64,000 nucleotides of DNA from Anaeramoeba flamelloides. Lineage: Eukaryota > Metamonada > Anaeramoebidae. The DNA is taken from positions 1 through 64,000 of the forward strand of contig JANTQA010000020.1 of assembly GCA_027625915.1 (NCBI GenBank). The letters run 5' to 3'. Shown here piece by piece: positions 36,561-49,438 of the stretch (the first letter of the stretch is position 1; every line of letters starts with the position of its first letter). The notes beneath the pieces were generated by a model, which searched no databases, had not been told where the DNA came from, and worked only from the letters and a program-made list of their open reading frames with translations. A program made the position numbers and the translations under genes.

Positions 36561-37039
36561 CAAATTAATTTTATGAAAATTAAGTCTATGTAATTTCTTA
36601 TAAAATTTATACATTTAATATTAAAAAAAAAAAAAGGACAATAATTTTAATAGCATATAGAAATTGAGAAATTCTGTAAATATTTTTTAATCAAAAGGTA
36701 AATTTTTTTTTTCCTTTTTATTTTGTTTCTAAATTTTATAATATTGTTTTTATTATTGAAGAAATCTAAATTACTCTCTAAATGTATTTTTACTTAGAAT
36801 TCCCATTAGGAAATTTAAGAACAAAATCAGTTATATTACCTTAATTACATGGAAAGATATACACAAATTAAATTAGACGATTCAAAAGCTAAAACAAAAA
36901 TTGAATTGAAAAAAGTAAAAATATAAAAGAAGAAAATTTAAAAAAAAGAGGATTAAAACAAAAAGAAAAAGTAAGTAAAAATAGTTTAAAAGAATCAACT
37001 GATAAAAAAACAGCTATTATTAAATAAACATGTCCAAAA

Positions 37040-37350
37040 TTACAACCATGACACTTTTGATCAATTTAATTTAATTTGATAATTGATCATGAATATTCAT
37101 TTGGAGATACTTTGTTTAATTATGATAATTGCCTTTTTCCCTATAATCTGATTTTGCTTTATACCTTTGGCCATTTTCTGTCTTTACTTTTATGTTTTTA
37201 TTTTCAAGTTACTTATACTTTCCTTTTCAGTATCTCTTGTTTTAGAAAATAAATACTTGATCCTTTTCATTTATTAACTCTTCTTCTCTAATATAAAGAA
37301 AATTCCACGAGGGTTAAAATCAAAAAAAAATAAAATACAAAATATCAAGT
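37040..37350 (+). repeat. Family M repeat, copy 1
   Basis: It matches two separated blocks at 56,305-56,430 and 57,340-57,530. Shared markers are TTAATTTAATTTGATAATTG, TTTTCAAGTTACTTATACTT and CTCTTCTTCTCTAATATAAA. In the other copy about 0.9 kb intervenes. Confidence 0.5.
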
Positions 37351-37422
37351 TTATTTATAATATATATATAATGTATATATTAATTTATTAATAGATACTG
37401 ATTCTATAAAAAACATATTAAA

Positions 37423-37425
<3 letters not shown>

Positions 37426-37456
<31 letters not shown>
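37426..37456. repeat. (TA)n microsatellite
   Basis: About fifteen TA units lie in the AT-rich region downstream of the minus-strand gene at 37.7-39.2 kb. Confidence 0.9.
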
Positions 37457-37459
<3 letters not shown>

Positions 37460-37656
37460 AATTTAAAAAAGAGTTATTAAGTTAACGAAATTGTATTAAT
37501 TTAATTCTAAACAATTTTATAAATGTGAAATAAGGATAATATTTTCTGATTTTAAAAAAGAAAGTAATTATTACCATATAAATATAAAATTCAATTACTT
37601 TTTGAATTTATTTTATATATTTATTTTCAAGAAAGTTGAATTTTCGAAGCAAATAG

Positions 37657-39218
37657 TTAATTGTTAAACCATTTATTGCTAAAATTTGGTATAAACTTAG
37701 CCTGTATATCATTATTCGTCTGTGTTTGACAGAATTCAAAATTTTCTGGAATTACATAATCATTTCTTCGATCCATTGGTTTTCCAGTATGTAATTCAAT
37801 ATTTACAAATTTTGGTGGATAGTTGTATTCATTTTGTTTCTGGCAAATGGGTTTATATTCATTTGATAATAAATTGGGTTGTTGATCTTTGAAAGGTGAT
37901 AACTTTCTTTCGGGTGGTTGTGGTAATCTTTGAGTGTTTAATTGGAATTTGATTGTATTTGGGCTTCTTTGAGTTTGCATCTCCTGCTTTTTATGTTGTA
38001 ATATATTATTTGGTTTTAATGATACAAAAGGCTGTTTTAAAAAGTAGTGGGTCTGGGTCTGGGTCTGTTTCTGGGTTTGGTCCAGTGTTGAGATATGGTG
38101 AAGTGTTCTTGTGTGTGGGGGTGCTTTTACTTTGTTAATTTGGTTGTTGTAAAGATATGATTGATGTTGTTGATTTTTCCATTCCCTCATCAGAAGTTCC
38201 CACAATTCCTTTGGCTGTAAACATAAATTTGACTGTATATTATAAGTACAATTCCCCATATTGGATAAATTTGTCATATATGGAGGTGGGGAAATTGAAG
38301 TGGGGCAATAATTTTTTGGTGATAAGGGATAATAAAGAGGAGACTTTAAGATGTTCTCGGTATTACAAAAATCTGGAATCTCTGGTGAAGGTCCCTCGAA
38401 ATGTAATTTCTCCAAATTTGTCTGATTAGAAAGATTTTTTTGATTGGGTTTTGGGCTTGGTGACAAAGATAAAAGTGCCTGTGCAATATTAACTTCCTGA
38501 ATTGAACCATTTTGTAAAGAATCTTGTAAAGATTTCAGTTTTTTAATCTTTGGATTCTTGTTTCTCATCGTTTCTTCACTACTATGGAGTGACTCAATCT
38601 TCTGTATGGTCCTTTTGTATTCTTCTCTAAGATCTCGTAATTTGTTGTTTTCAAAGTGACTTTTATTAGTAGTTTTTATTTTCTTTTCTTTTTCCTTTTT
38701 TGCTTTTTTCTGAATTTTCTGATTTACTTGCTGTGGGATAATTTGGTTTGTTAAAGAAGGGGTTCTTTTGCTTTTGAATAGTCTTTTATTTTTTCGTACT
38801 ACAATTTTTTTATATCGCTTTGGTTGGAATTCAGACAAATTAGGTATATAGTCGACCTTTGTAATATATTTTTCTCTTTTTTTAAAAATTTGACTCAGTT
38901 TCACATTTGTTTTTGAGATCTCTTCTTGGGTATTAATTCCCAAATGATTTTCTTGGTTTAATCTTTCTTGTAGTTTTTTCATTAGCAAATCTCCTTTTTT
39001 AACCAAGGCTCTTCTTTGTTGGCGAAGCTTGATTACCTTTTGGTTATATCCATTCAAATATGGCAAAATCTCGACAATGTTCTTACGAAACATTATTGAT
39101 CCTTTTCTCTCCTTTCGATCTTTAACTATACCAAGCCCCTTAAATATTGAGAGTACAATACCAATTCGTTGTTTATTAAATCCAGTAGTTTTTGAAATGT
39201 CATTATTATTGTTTAAAC
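37657..39218 (-). CDS. Putative winged-helix (E2F-like) protein, 3' exon
   Basis: The frame is open for 520 codons from an AG acceptor-like site at 39,219-39,220 down to the stop; an internal Met at 39,093 would give 478 residues. Upstream of that Met the frame reads DISKTTGFNKQRIGIVLSIF, then KGLGIVKDRKERKGSIMF. This has the shape of a recognition helix and wing as in E2F/DP domains (compare RRIYDITNVLEGIGLIEKK), so the true start is probably further upstream. Next come a basic, helical stretch and a long Gln/Asn/Pro/Ser/Thr-rich tail with a QTQTQTQ run, typical of a transcriptional regulator. A possible upstream exon end lies at 39,277 across a 58 bp intron. The E2F assignment rests on a short stretch and lacks the full RRIYDI signature, so treat it as tentative. 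Confidence 0.55.
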
Positions 39219-39277
39219 CTATTCAATTATTAATCAAAATTTTTTCAAGAAAGAAATGAAAATTTAAAGTTAGACCT

Positions 39278-41075
39278 TTGGTATATATATCCCCTATCAC
39301 CCCGGATTTCCCAAAATTTCATCAAGTATTTAAAATAAAAGATTTAAAATGATATTGACGTACTAATATATTTATTTTCTTATTTACCTTTAATCTAGAT
39401 TTGAATTATAATAAAAAGTTAAAATAATTTAAAGATAAAGTAGTTCAGTTTTTATTTTTTTTTTTTTTTGATATTGGAAATAAAAATAATAATTCTTCAT
39501 ATTTCCATTTTTTTTTTAAATATTTTTATTTTTTATTTGATTTTTTGAATAAGAAATTTTTTAACAAAGATGTTAAGTGATGTAGATCTGAAAAATATTA
39601 CTTTATTTTTTATATTTTTTTTTAATATTTTTTCACAAGAAAAATAACAATAATAGTAATTCAAAACTCAATAGAGTTATTTATTGATAATAACCATCAA
39701 ACATCATTTTTAATTATAAGATTAAAAAAAAATAAATAAATAAATATATTATTGAATATTGTAATATTTTTTTGAGATAAATTTATAATAAATATTAAAT
39801 CAATAGAAAAATTAAATCAATTACTTTAGGACAAAATTAAAAATTTAATATGAATAATTTTCTCAACAATCAATTCAAACAATAGAAATACATGGAAAAA
39901 CAAAAACAAAACAAAAAAAAACTTATAAATTTTTTCATTTATTACATATTAATTAAATCAATAAAAACTTTTTTATAGATAAAGCAATCAGTCCTGGATT
40001 TAAAAAAAAAATAAAAAATAATTTTTAAATATTATACCAAGATTTTAAAATAATCTTTTCAAAACCAAAAAATTATTTATTTGAATTTTTTTGTTTTTAG
40101 TAAAAAATTGAAAATTTTTTTGTGAAAATAGAATTTGTCAATCTAAATTAATCCAGATATTATTAAATAATTTTTGATATAAGGTCTCTTATTCAATAAT
40201 AATTTATATTTTATGTCTAGATTTTAAAAAGTCAAAAATTAAAAAATAGTAAAAATTAAAAAAAAAAATCAATTATTAATCTGACTCGAACTATTAACCA
40301 AATCATTTAAAATTGAAAAAAAATCTTGTTGAAAAAATTGTAAAATTTTGCAATGAAAAAAAATATTATTTGTTTTTTTTTCAAAATGAATTTAATTTAT
40401 ATTTTTTTTGATTTTTAAATCTAAAAGAATCAAATATATATATTACTATTGAATGTAATCAATATATAAAACAAATTTTCTATTTGGTGTCAAACTCTCT
40501 TTTGTGATGAATAAATTATTAAATGAAGTATTTTAGGAAATTTTGGGGTACAAAGTACCCCTGAAAATTTCTAGAAAAGTGTGATGTGTTTTAATAATTA
40601 AAACTAAGAATTTTATGATGGGTAGACAAACTTTTCAAAAAAAAAAAAAATTTTTATTTTGACAAAATTTGGAAAAATAATAAAATCACAATGACTAATT
40701 AAAATTTGTAAATTGTAGAAAAAATTTTTTCCAGTTATTTTTTTACTGTATGTAACGATAAAATTTTTAATTATAAATTTTTTATTCTAAGATAATTTTT
40801 TATAAATTCTCTATCTGAAAACCATTTGATAACAATTCAAATTTGGAATTTTATTTCTTAGACAATTAGGATAATTGAGGTTCTAAGGGATATAAACGAA
40901 AAATATTTATTTTTGATAGTAAAAAGAAGATCAAATATATGTTTTTTACTTTTACGAGTTGGAAATTCTTATGATTGAAACTGGTGTACTTTTTTGATAT
41001 ATTAATGAACTATAAAAAAATAGTTAAATTATTACACTTTTGGGATGTATGTCGAATTTAAATAACTATTAAGGA
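39278..41075. other. AT-rich spacer
   Basis: It may hold the first exon(s) of the winged-helix gene (an open stretch reading GVIGDIYTK ends at 39,277), but none is clearly defined. A compact hairpin GGGGTAC-AAA-GTACCCC lies at about 40,546-40,562 with some flanking complementarity. Nothing else is assigned. Confidence 0.4.
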
Positions 41076-41650
41076 ATTTCCAAAAAAGTGGGGCATTTTT
41101 TTTTAACATTTCATAAAAAATAGTCTTTGTTAGTGGTAATATTCATTAATTGATGATACCAAATTAAGTTTAATATTAATAAAAATTGAATAAATGGCTA
41201 AGGTATTTATTTTAAAATAAGTTGGATGAAATATTTTCAAAAAATGAAAAAAAAATCCATACTTTTTTTGGTGAAAACAATGTACGACCAATTTTTCTAA
41301 AAAACTGTAAATATGGAAAGGTTACAAATGATTTTTTAAACAATAAAATACAGTTATATGTTTTCAATTCTATTTGAAAATTTGTTGTGATTAAAAAAGT
41401 TATGAAAACGATTTTTTCAAACAAAAAGAAAATAATAAACACCAATTTTAGCACCTAAAAAATATCAGATAAAATCGAGATCAGAAAATTTAATATCTTT
41501 TATTTTTGTAATACAATACTAAGAAACAAATTGAATTATTATCAAGAATCTATAAATGATGGTTAATGATTTTGGATGTTTAAATGCTTTTTTATAGATT
41601 GTGTTTAAAAGCTATATTTTAAAATAAATTTGCCCCACTTTATTGGAAAT
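41076..41650. mobile_element. Family G TIR element
   Basis: ATTTCCAAAAAAGTGGGGCA at the left and TGCCCCACTTTATTGGAAAT at the right are inverted repeats with one mismatch. The element is 575 bp with no coding sequence. Part of its interior recurs at 25,940-26,140 in the RRP41 intron. Confidence 0.65.
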
Positions 41651-42129
41651 AGCTTATATTAAATTTTGATTTAGTTTTATAATCTTCCTATCCGATGTTT
41701 ACTCATCCTTTCAGGACGTGGATAATTTTTAATTTGGTCATGTAAATGATATAATATTTTTTTACTTTAATATTTTAATTATTTTCTTCTCTTTTTTTGG
41801 AAATTTTCTTTCATTACTCCTTTCTCACAATAAATAAATAATTAAATTTTGATTCAGTTTTCATTTTTGAAATTTTTTTTTACTGTAGCTTTGAATAAAA
41901 TATTGTCTTGGTTTGATTGATAAGAAACTTTGTAAAAACAGTAAATCTTGAATATATTTCTTACCAAGATCTGGTTAAAATTAAATGGTTGTTTGGTTTG
42001 AAAAAGTAGAAATTGGAAATAAAAAATTTTTTCACTATTTTACAATTTCTCAAGATAAATAAAAAATTTTTATTGAAATTTGCTCAGAAATAGTTTTGTA
42101 GATATAATTACATCATAAAAATTGAAAAT

Positions 42130-42300
42130 TCATCACTGATAAATGATAAAGTATATTCTTTTTCAAACAAAAGGGTACACCTCTCAAATTATCAATACTA
42201 TCAAATTAGATTCTTAATAAGATAATTACTTATTGGTGTTTTTCATTTTAATTATTCATTTTTTCATATTTTTATTTATTTATGGATATTGAATAGTTGA
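42130..42300 (+). repeat. Family N repeat, copy 1
   Basis: It matches 50,930-51,080: ACACCTCTCAAATTATCAAT, GATAATTACTTATTGG and TTTTAATTATTCATTTTTTC. The surrounding 41,651-42,960 has no supported gene. Confidence 0.5.
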
Positions 42301-42962
42301 AAAATGAAAGTAACAAGATAAGAAGTAATCAATTTGGAAATAATTTCGCATTACAAAGTTTGAAAAAGTTAAAGTTTTATTTTGAATGGGCTAGATATAG
42401 GAATTTTGAAAGATCATTATTGGGTTTATATATGTAATAAAGAAAGAAAAAAAAAAAAAACAATTCCCACAAAATACCCAGATGAATTGTGGATTTATCT
42501 TGGAAATGAGCCTTTAAAGAACCAAGGTGTATAGTGTAAAGAGTTATCAATAAAATGTAAAGAACTTTTCCTCAATTCAGCAATTTCAACAATTTTTATT
42601 GATCTAATATATTTTAAACCCGATAATTCACAAAAAGAGATTTTATCATTTGAAATAAATGGTCATGTCAATTTTTAAAATAATTAATTTTAATTTTTAT
42701 TGTTTTTTTTAATGGGTTTTAAATATTCAGTTGAGTGTTTTTTTTTATGTTTTAATGAGTTTCTTAGATTTTAGAATAATATTACTATTATTTTGATTCA
42801 ATTATGAATTTATTTTTGAAATTTTCTTTACACTTTGATTTGAAAAATATTATATCATTGTATATATGAATCTGAAAAAAATAATAAATAGGATTTGGTT
42901 TTCAAATGCCTAGTATCAGTATAAAAGCAAAAAATGACCATTTTTTTTTGGCATTTTTTTTT

Positions 42963-43362
42963 AACCGTTTTGGAAAAAAAGTTAAATACGGTTTTTAATT
43001 GGGAACATTACTGAAAATTCCAAGTAAGATCAATTAAAAAAAGAATAAATAAATTAATAAAGACAAAATGAAGTATTCAGCATAATACCAGTTTTTTAAT
43101 ACTATCTTTTGGTATGGGTTTTTCTTTGATTGATAGATTATTAAAAATTTTTTCAAACCATTGACTATTTTTGAAGATATCCAGAAACACAAACAATTTG
43201 GTTAAATCAAGTAGATTTAAATTGTATTTGTTGGTTTGATTGAAAATAATATAAAGGATTATTATTTGAATTTAATTGGTTTCTTCTTTTTATTGATTTT
43301 ACTTTTCGTTTTCAGTAATGTTCCCAATGAAAAACTGTTTTGAACTTGTTTTCCAAAACTGT
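42963..43362 (+). mobile_element. Family C foldback element, copy 4
   Basis: The best preserved copy. Inverted ends of about 55 bp contain GGTTTTTAATTGGGAACATT on the left and CAGTAATGTTCCCAATGA on the right. The interior carries GATTTAAATTGTATTTGTTG. It is 400 bp, non-coding, and in the same orientation as the 7.0 kb copy. Confidence 0.7.
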
Positions 43363-43679
43363 AATAAGAATTTTTTTCTGAGAATTTTCTACTTTTTAAA
43401 AAGAATAAAATTTAATTATTTTTACATTTTTTAAAATTCAAATTTTTTGTTAAAGAAGAAAAAAAAATATCAACAAGTATTGAAAATGTGCTCTCTTGGA
43501 ATTTGTTGACTGTTTTAAAGTTACTTTCAACAATTACCTAGAAAATATTTTTTACAAAATATTTTTTTTTTTCACTTTATATTTTTTGTATGTTTGAATG
43601 TAAAGAAAAAAACCAATTTCATGAAGGCTTTAAAGAACACCAAATATCTTTTTCTTAGATGATTTCTTTGTTAAGTGTT

Positions 43680-43925
43680 ACAAAAAAAAAACTAATACTG
43701 CTAAATTCTAATAAATTTCAAAAAATTTTTTAGGTTACTTTCCATTTTAGAAATCTTCAGACTGTATCTTATCAAACAGTCCATGAGAAAAATGATTTTA
43801 AAGAACATACAATTTTACAGAGTTTCTTAATATTTAACTTCATAATATGCTTTCTTCAAAGCAAAGGTAAAAATAAATTCCAAAATTGAAAATGATATAA
43901 AAATTTATCATAAATTAATTTGTAT
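43680..43925 (+). repeat. Family R repeat, copy 1
   Basis: It matches 60,480-60,735 through TAAATTCTAATAAATTTC, CTTATCAAACAGTCC and AATTTTACAGAGTTTC. No TIR was found. Confidence 0.55.
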
Positions 43926-44049
43926 TTAATAGTAATAAAAAGATAAATATTTGATCAAATAAGTTCTGAGATTAAATTTGTTTTTTAAATAAGTATGTGG
44001 ATTATTATAAGTATTGTAAACTTTTTTTTTTCAAATCAAAATTATTTGA

Positions 44050-44586
44050 TTAGATCACTGGGTAACAAAGAAAAGAAAAGAAAAGAAAAGGAAAAGAAAA
44101 ATAAAAATAAAAAAAAAAATGAATACCTTTTTTTAAGTGAAAAAAAGTTATTAAACTAAGTGTTCCAATCGCCTTGGTTCTTCTATAATTTTTTTCTTGC
44201 ACCATATGGTTCTGACTTTTCTGTTGAAAATGAATAAAAGTTGTTCCTGCAATTTTCTCAAAATGTTCTTTCCAAAGTGGGCTTAAGGTATACATTAGAG
44301 AGTCTTTATTTTTCGATTGGAGACAAATAATGATCTCATTTTGGATGTAAATGTTTGTTATTAAGCCAACCCATTTCCTAAAGTGAGTCATATCAATTGG
44401 AATCTGCTTTCGATATATGTACAAGAAGCTTCTTTCCACTTCTGGTAAAGAGAATGGTTCGTTTTCACAATATGTTTCATACAAGTGTTGTCCAAATCTG
44501 TCTTGAAGTTCATAAAAAAACAAACGTGTTGGTAAGGTTGGGGAAATTAATTTTTTGCTCAAAAGTTTGCATTTTTGAAGATCCAT
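44050..44586 (-). CDS. Small unrecognised protein, probably one 69 bp intron
   Basis: The likely start is the ATG at 44,586 (MDLQKCKLLSKKL), directly after a T run; an upstream in-frame Met only adds low-complexity residues. Exon 1 runs 44,586-44,127. The intron 44,126-44,058 has GTATTC at its donor and a long pyrimidine tract ending TTTGTTACCCAG; exon 2 (44,057-44,050) supplies the last residues and stop, giving 155 residues. The intron length is a multiple of three and unspliced RNA would encode a Phe/Tyr/Ser-rich tail, which looks non-native. The protein is helical and mixed in charge, with RLFFYELQDRFGQHLYETYC, SLPEVERSFLYIYRKQIP and LSPLWKEHFEKIAGTTFI. No domain is recognised; one winged-helix-like module is conceivable but unproven. 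Confidence 0.6.
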   Translation of the reverse strand: MDLQKCKLLSKKLISPTLPTRLFFYELQDRFGQHLYETYCENEPFSLPEVERSFLYIYRKQIPIDMTHFRKWVGLITNIYIQNEIIICLQSKNKDSLMYTLSPLWKEHFEKIAGTTFIHFQQKSQNHMVQEKNYRRTKAIGTLSLITFFHLKKGIHFFFYFYFSFPFLFFSFLCYPVI

Positions 44587-44589
44587 TTT

Positions 44590-47500
44590 TTTTTTTTTTA
44601 TGATTATTAATTGGATAGTTTGTGAGTGTAAAATCAATTGATTGGTTTTTTAAATAGTTTTTTTTTTGTTTGGAAAAATATGATGGAATTATCGGTTGTA
44701 TAATGTTTAAAATTTGCAGTAACAAATTTTTACTTTGAATTATTTTTTAATAAAATGTAATAAAAAAAAAATGAAAATTTTGTCTTGTGAAATCTATTTT
44801 TTTGATCAGGAACAATTAAAAAAAAATATTTCTAATCAGATTTTTTTGAAATTTGTCAGTTATTTACTTTTCATTTTTTCGAGTTTCTTTACTATTTTTT
44901 GCATTATAATTTATTTTTCAAAAATCAATAAAGAACGTGGGTTATATTTAACAGTCAAAGAACAATTTGGGAGGTTTGCTATTACATTTAGAATTTTAGA
45001 AATAAAAATTTAAATTTGGAAAAAAATAGTTAAAAATTTCTAATTAAATTTTGCTATTGATCCCTATTTTGTAAATTACACCTTATCAAATTATTGATTT
45101 ATTCTCCCAATTCAAAAAAAAAGTCTTTGAAAGGTTTGGAGGGTTGTTTATTGAGCACTTTTCCCTGCTTTTTTTAAAATGTTTTAGTTGAACTTGAGAG
45201 GAATTTAAATCTCGCTTTTTTGAAAAACATTCATTTTTTTTTTTTTTTTATTTAGTTAAAATAATAAATAATAATCGTAGGTTATGTATTATTTCTTATT
45301 TAGCATCATCTTCATGAAGATAACAATTTTTTTCAGAAAAACTCAAAAGAGAAATTTTTATAAAGATCTTTTTTATTTTTTCGAAAATTTGTTTAAATTT
45401 TTTTGAAAAAATGTATTTTCCATACAAATCTTTTTGGTTGAAATTGAACTTTTACTTCAACACATCACAAAATGTAGATCTTTGATAAAGATTTCGAGGT
45501 GAATGACATCAGAAATTAAATTTTTCAAAAGATGAATCTTTCAGTTTATGTCCTGTCTTCTAACGAACGGAACAGTAATAGATCTCGGGAAACTCAATTT
45601 TGAGTATTTAATTTTTCTTGTACTGTTCAACATATTTTCGTTTTTTTATATCGTACTTTATGTCAATGAAAAAATTTTTTTAAAAATGGACTAAGAGATA
45701 AAAATTGATTTTGAATTAAAAGTAGTATCAAGTAAGTTGAGTTAGTGAATTTTAATGTAGTTTATGTGTTTCTGTTAAATTATTAGAATACTCTTCATCA
45801 AAAAAAATTACACATGAGTGGAAGATTTATTCTACTGTAAACTACTTCTCTATTGTGTAATTTTTAATTTTGTAATTCTATGTAACAATAATCAAACTAT
45901 ATGATTTCTTAATGCAATTAGCAGGGAATTTCAGTGTTGCTTTGGAATTAGTCAATGTAAAAATTCAAAAAAGTGGTAAAACTGTTCAAATCATTTCACA
46001 CCTTTGGCAGATCAGCTTTTTTTTTGAGAGTTGAGAGCTATCTTGTAATTGAAGGAGTGAGAAAATTTTTTTTTAAAAATAATTTTCACAATCCAAAATA
46101 CATATTACCAATTATTCGATATTTTCCCTTTTTGAATCCAAAAGAATCTTGAGTATCTATTAGCCAGCTTGAAATAGAAATAAAACTTGTTGGTAGTTGG
46201 TAAACCCAATTTGACAAAATATGGAAAAAAATATATTTTCATTTGGAAATTTAAAGTTACTAAATTTCCCAATTACAATACAACTACTCCACTCTTGAAA
46301 TTTTTGACAAATTGAATGAGAATTTGAGAATATTAAAAGAACTTTTTTTTTTGTTTTTTTTGTCATTTTTAATTTGTCCCTTTTTACCGATCAAGATTTT
46401 CCAAAACAAAAAAATATTTTATTGAATATGGTTGATATCTTTCCACAACGATGAAAGAATTGTAATATTTAAGTGAGAAGTTAAGTTACTTTTATTGTCT
46501 TGTTAAAATCAGAGAAAAAAATTAAAATTTAATTCAAGTACAAAAAGGAAAAACCATTTGCAAGTCACTTTTCATTTTTAATTGATTTTGGAAAGTCCCA
46601 GATTCTTGCCTCTCATCTATTGTCTATTTTTTGGATATTTGAAAGAAGAATTTTTGTTTTTTGAAAAGAAAATGATAATATATAAATACTTGATAAAAGT
46701 TCTTAGTGGTAAAACTCTAACTAATAAAATAATTTGGGTAACTTTTTTTTAACCATTTTGAGCATCGTTATTTAAATTACCTGCAATAACACATAAGAAA
46801 AGATATATTTTAACCAATAACAATTCGTCAAGAATTTCATCATTTTACTTCAAATGAGAAAACAAAAGATACTCTGAGTGTATAACATTTAAATAGTATT
46901 CAATGATGGTTTCACTAACAAACAAACTTTTTTCACTAAAAATAGTTATCTAGTTTTCATCAAGTCAATTATTACTGAAAGCAAAGGTGCGAAAAAAACA
47001 TTTGTAAAAAAACTAACTATTTTTTTATCAAGGAGGGTTTTTTTTTTCCACCCTATAATTTTGTGTACTTTAACTGCCTTTTGAAAACACTTCTCTTATT
47101 GTAAAAAAATTGCTTTTTTAAAAATGGTTCAAGCTTATTTTAATCATCTTGAGCATGAGTAATCAAAAAAGTTTTTTTAATCTTTAAATGTTTTATGAGA
47201 TATTTCAAAATCTTACAAGAACTTTCATTCGATCAACGAAAGAGTTTGTGGTTTTGTCAGTTCAGAATTCAGAACAAAAAGTCTCAAAATAAATATTTTG
47301 TTTTTATAAAAATCAAACAAGAAGGGAATATTATGATTTTGTAAAATTAAAAACAGATCACCTAGAAGGCATACAGAACAAATAATATATTTTTATGGTC
47401 ATTTGTAATTTTCTTTTCAAAATTTTAAATAAAACTTTAAGTTATTTTAAGGATTTTAATCACTTTCAATTTTTTGGTGGTGATCAAAGAAGCCTCTTGA

Positions 47501-49335
47501 TAACAATTTTAACCCACTAATTGAATTATATTGTTGCTTCATTTCTAAGTGTTTTTTATTATTTTTTTCGAGGCTAGATATCTGTAAATTTTTTGTATTT
47601 CGAAATTACTAATCACTTTCCGTAATATCGATCTTGAATTGGTCAAGTTCTCACAAAAAAAGGTAATTTAATCAAGTTTTACCACAAATTGTAAGATTAA
47701 AGCTTTAAAAAATTCTTTGACAAAATTAAAGAATAAATTTGAATAACAAGGACGATTTGTAAATTTTTATATACAATTTTTTTGAAGAAAATTTTGTTTT
47801 TTTTTTATTAGAAGAGCTGAGTGATCTTTCCGATAAATTTTGAACAATAAGAAAAATATAAAAATTCGAGCATAACACTATTCAATTTTCATAAAAAGTT
47901 GGTTTGAATATGATTAAAAATTTATTAAAGATTGAAACAAAAAATGTTTTATTATTTACTTATTCCTTTGAAGTAAGGGGTAAATTGAACTACATTTTTT
48001 TTTTTGAATTTTATTCTTCTTAATGAAGTTGAAGACCTATCTATTTATTTTGGTTTATAAAATCGTTTGGTTGAAATTTCAAACAATTTGAAATAACAAT
48101 GTAAATTGAGATTTTAATTTTTAGTTTTTTTACAAATAGTTTTTATTTTAAATTAAAAAAAATTGAAAATTATAAAAAAATACTTTTAAAAAGAGATAAT
48201 TTATCTTTATATGAAACATTGCTAATATATTGAGGTGTACTGTTTCTGGCCATTTTTGATGGAATATTACCAAGTTCTAATTGGCCATGTCTCACGAAAA
48301 TTAATCAATAGAAAAAGTTTTTTTCACAAATCTTCATTTCCGATTATATAATATAGTTTAAAAAGAAACCAAAATAAATAAGTTGAAACTTTTTAAGAAT
48401 TATATTCTCTGAAGAAGAAAAAATGATTATCTTTTTCAAGACTCAATGCCATACTAATTTAGTTTTTAACTGATCCACATGAGCAAATTTAAATGTTGTA
48501 AAAAATAGAGTTTTTACACTTTTAGAGATAAATAAAGAGTTACATATAATTAACCACATTTTAGATAAAGTAAATATAATTTCTAATAATCTGAATAGAA
48601 TAATAATAATTTTAATCAAAATTTTTTTTTGGTAAACACTAATCTTTCAAATCTAAAAAAAAATCATTTTTAAAACAAAGTATTGGTCTTCACTAAACGA
48701 TTTCAGATTTAAAAAAAATCCGAGCTCAAAAATCAAAATATGAGTTTCGTTTACTATTCCTGAATTCTGGGTAATTGAATGGAACTGGTTATATATCTCA
48801 AAAATTGTAAAAATTCTTTTTTTTTACAACATTCCATATATAAACTTCTATCAGTTTTGACTTTGGGCTAAAATTTAAAGTTTATTATAACATGATATTT
48901 TTGGCAATTATTTATTTTTTTTTTTTCAAAATCCAAATTTATAAGTTTTAGACTATTTTTTTTTGGGAGATTTTAAAAAAAAAAAAAATATGTTTTATTT
49001 TGTGAATTGAAATTTTTCATTATTCTTTGTTTTTGTTCGTTTGTAAAAAACAATAATTTTTTGAATTATTCTTTTTAAATTGGCTTGAAATACATTTTAT
49101 AAACAGATTACAAGCAAAAATACACCTTATAAAAAAAAAAACTACTAAGAGTGAAACAAAAAGATGAACCAAAAGTATATTGTGAGCATTCAAGAAAAAA
49201 AAACCCCAACCAAGAAAAAACCACTAGAAAAATAATTCAGATAGTAACGATTCTGTTTTCAAACATTCAAGAGGAAGAAGAAATATTGATAATAACAACA
49301 AATTTACACAATATACTTGATTTGGACATACATGC
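44590..49335. other. 4.7 kb AT-rich spacer
   Basis: I found no gene, RNA or delimited repeat here. Open frames such as 44,735-45,013 and 46,160-46,366 are Phe/Ile/Lys-rich and lack motifs. Confidence 0.5.
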
Positions 49336-49428
49336 ATACACACACACACACACGCACACACACACACACACACACAAACACACATACATACATACATATA
49401 TACATACATACATATATATATATATATA
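49336..49428. repeat. (CA)n / (CATA)n / (TA)n compound microsatellite
   Basis: CA units pass into CATA units and then TA units. The spurious open frames here (His-Thr or Tyr-Ile repeats) come from the microsatellite. Confidence 0.9.
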
Positions 49429-49438
49429 AACTATTTTT

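Noticed and set aside
36849-37027. Short Lys-rich coding-like run
   Set aside because: Broken between two frames, no motif, no flanking exon; kept only as a remark.
40546-40562. GGGGTAC-AAA-GTACCCC hairpin as a regulatory site
   Set aside because: Isolated, with no gene within a kilobase and no second copy; most likely part of an unrecognised repeat.
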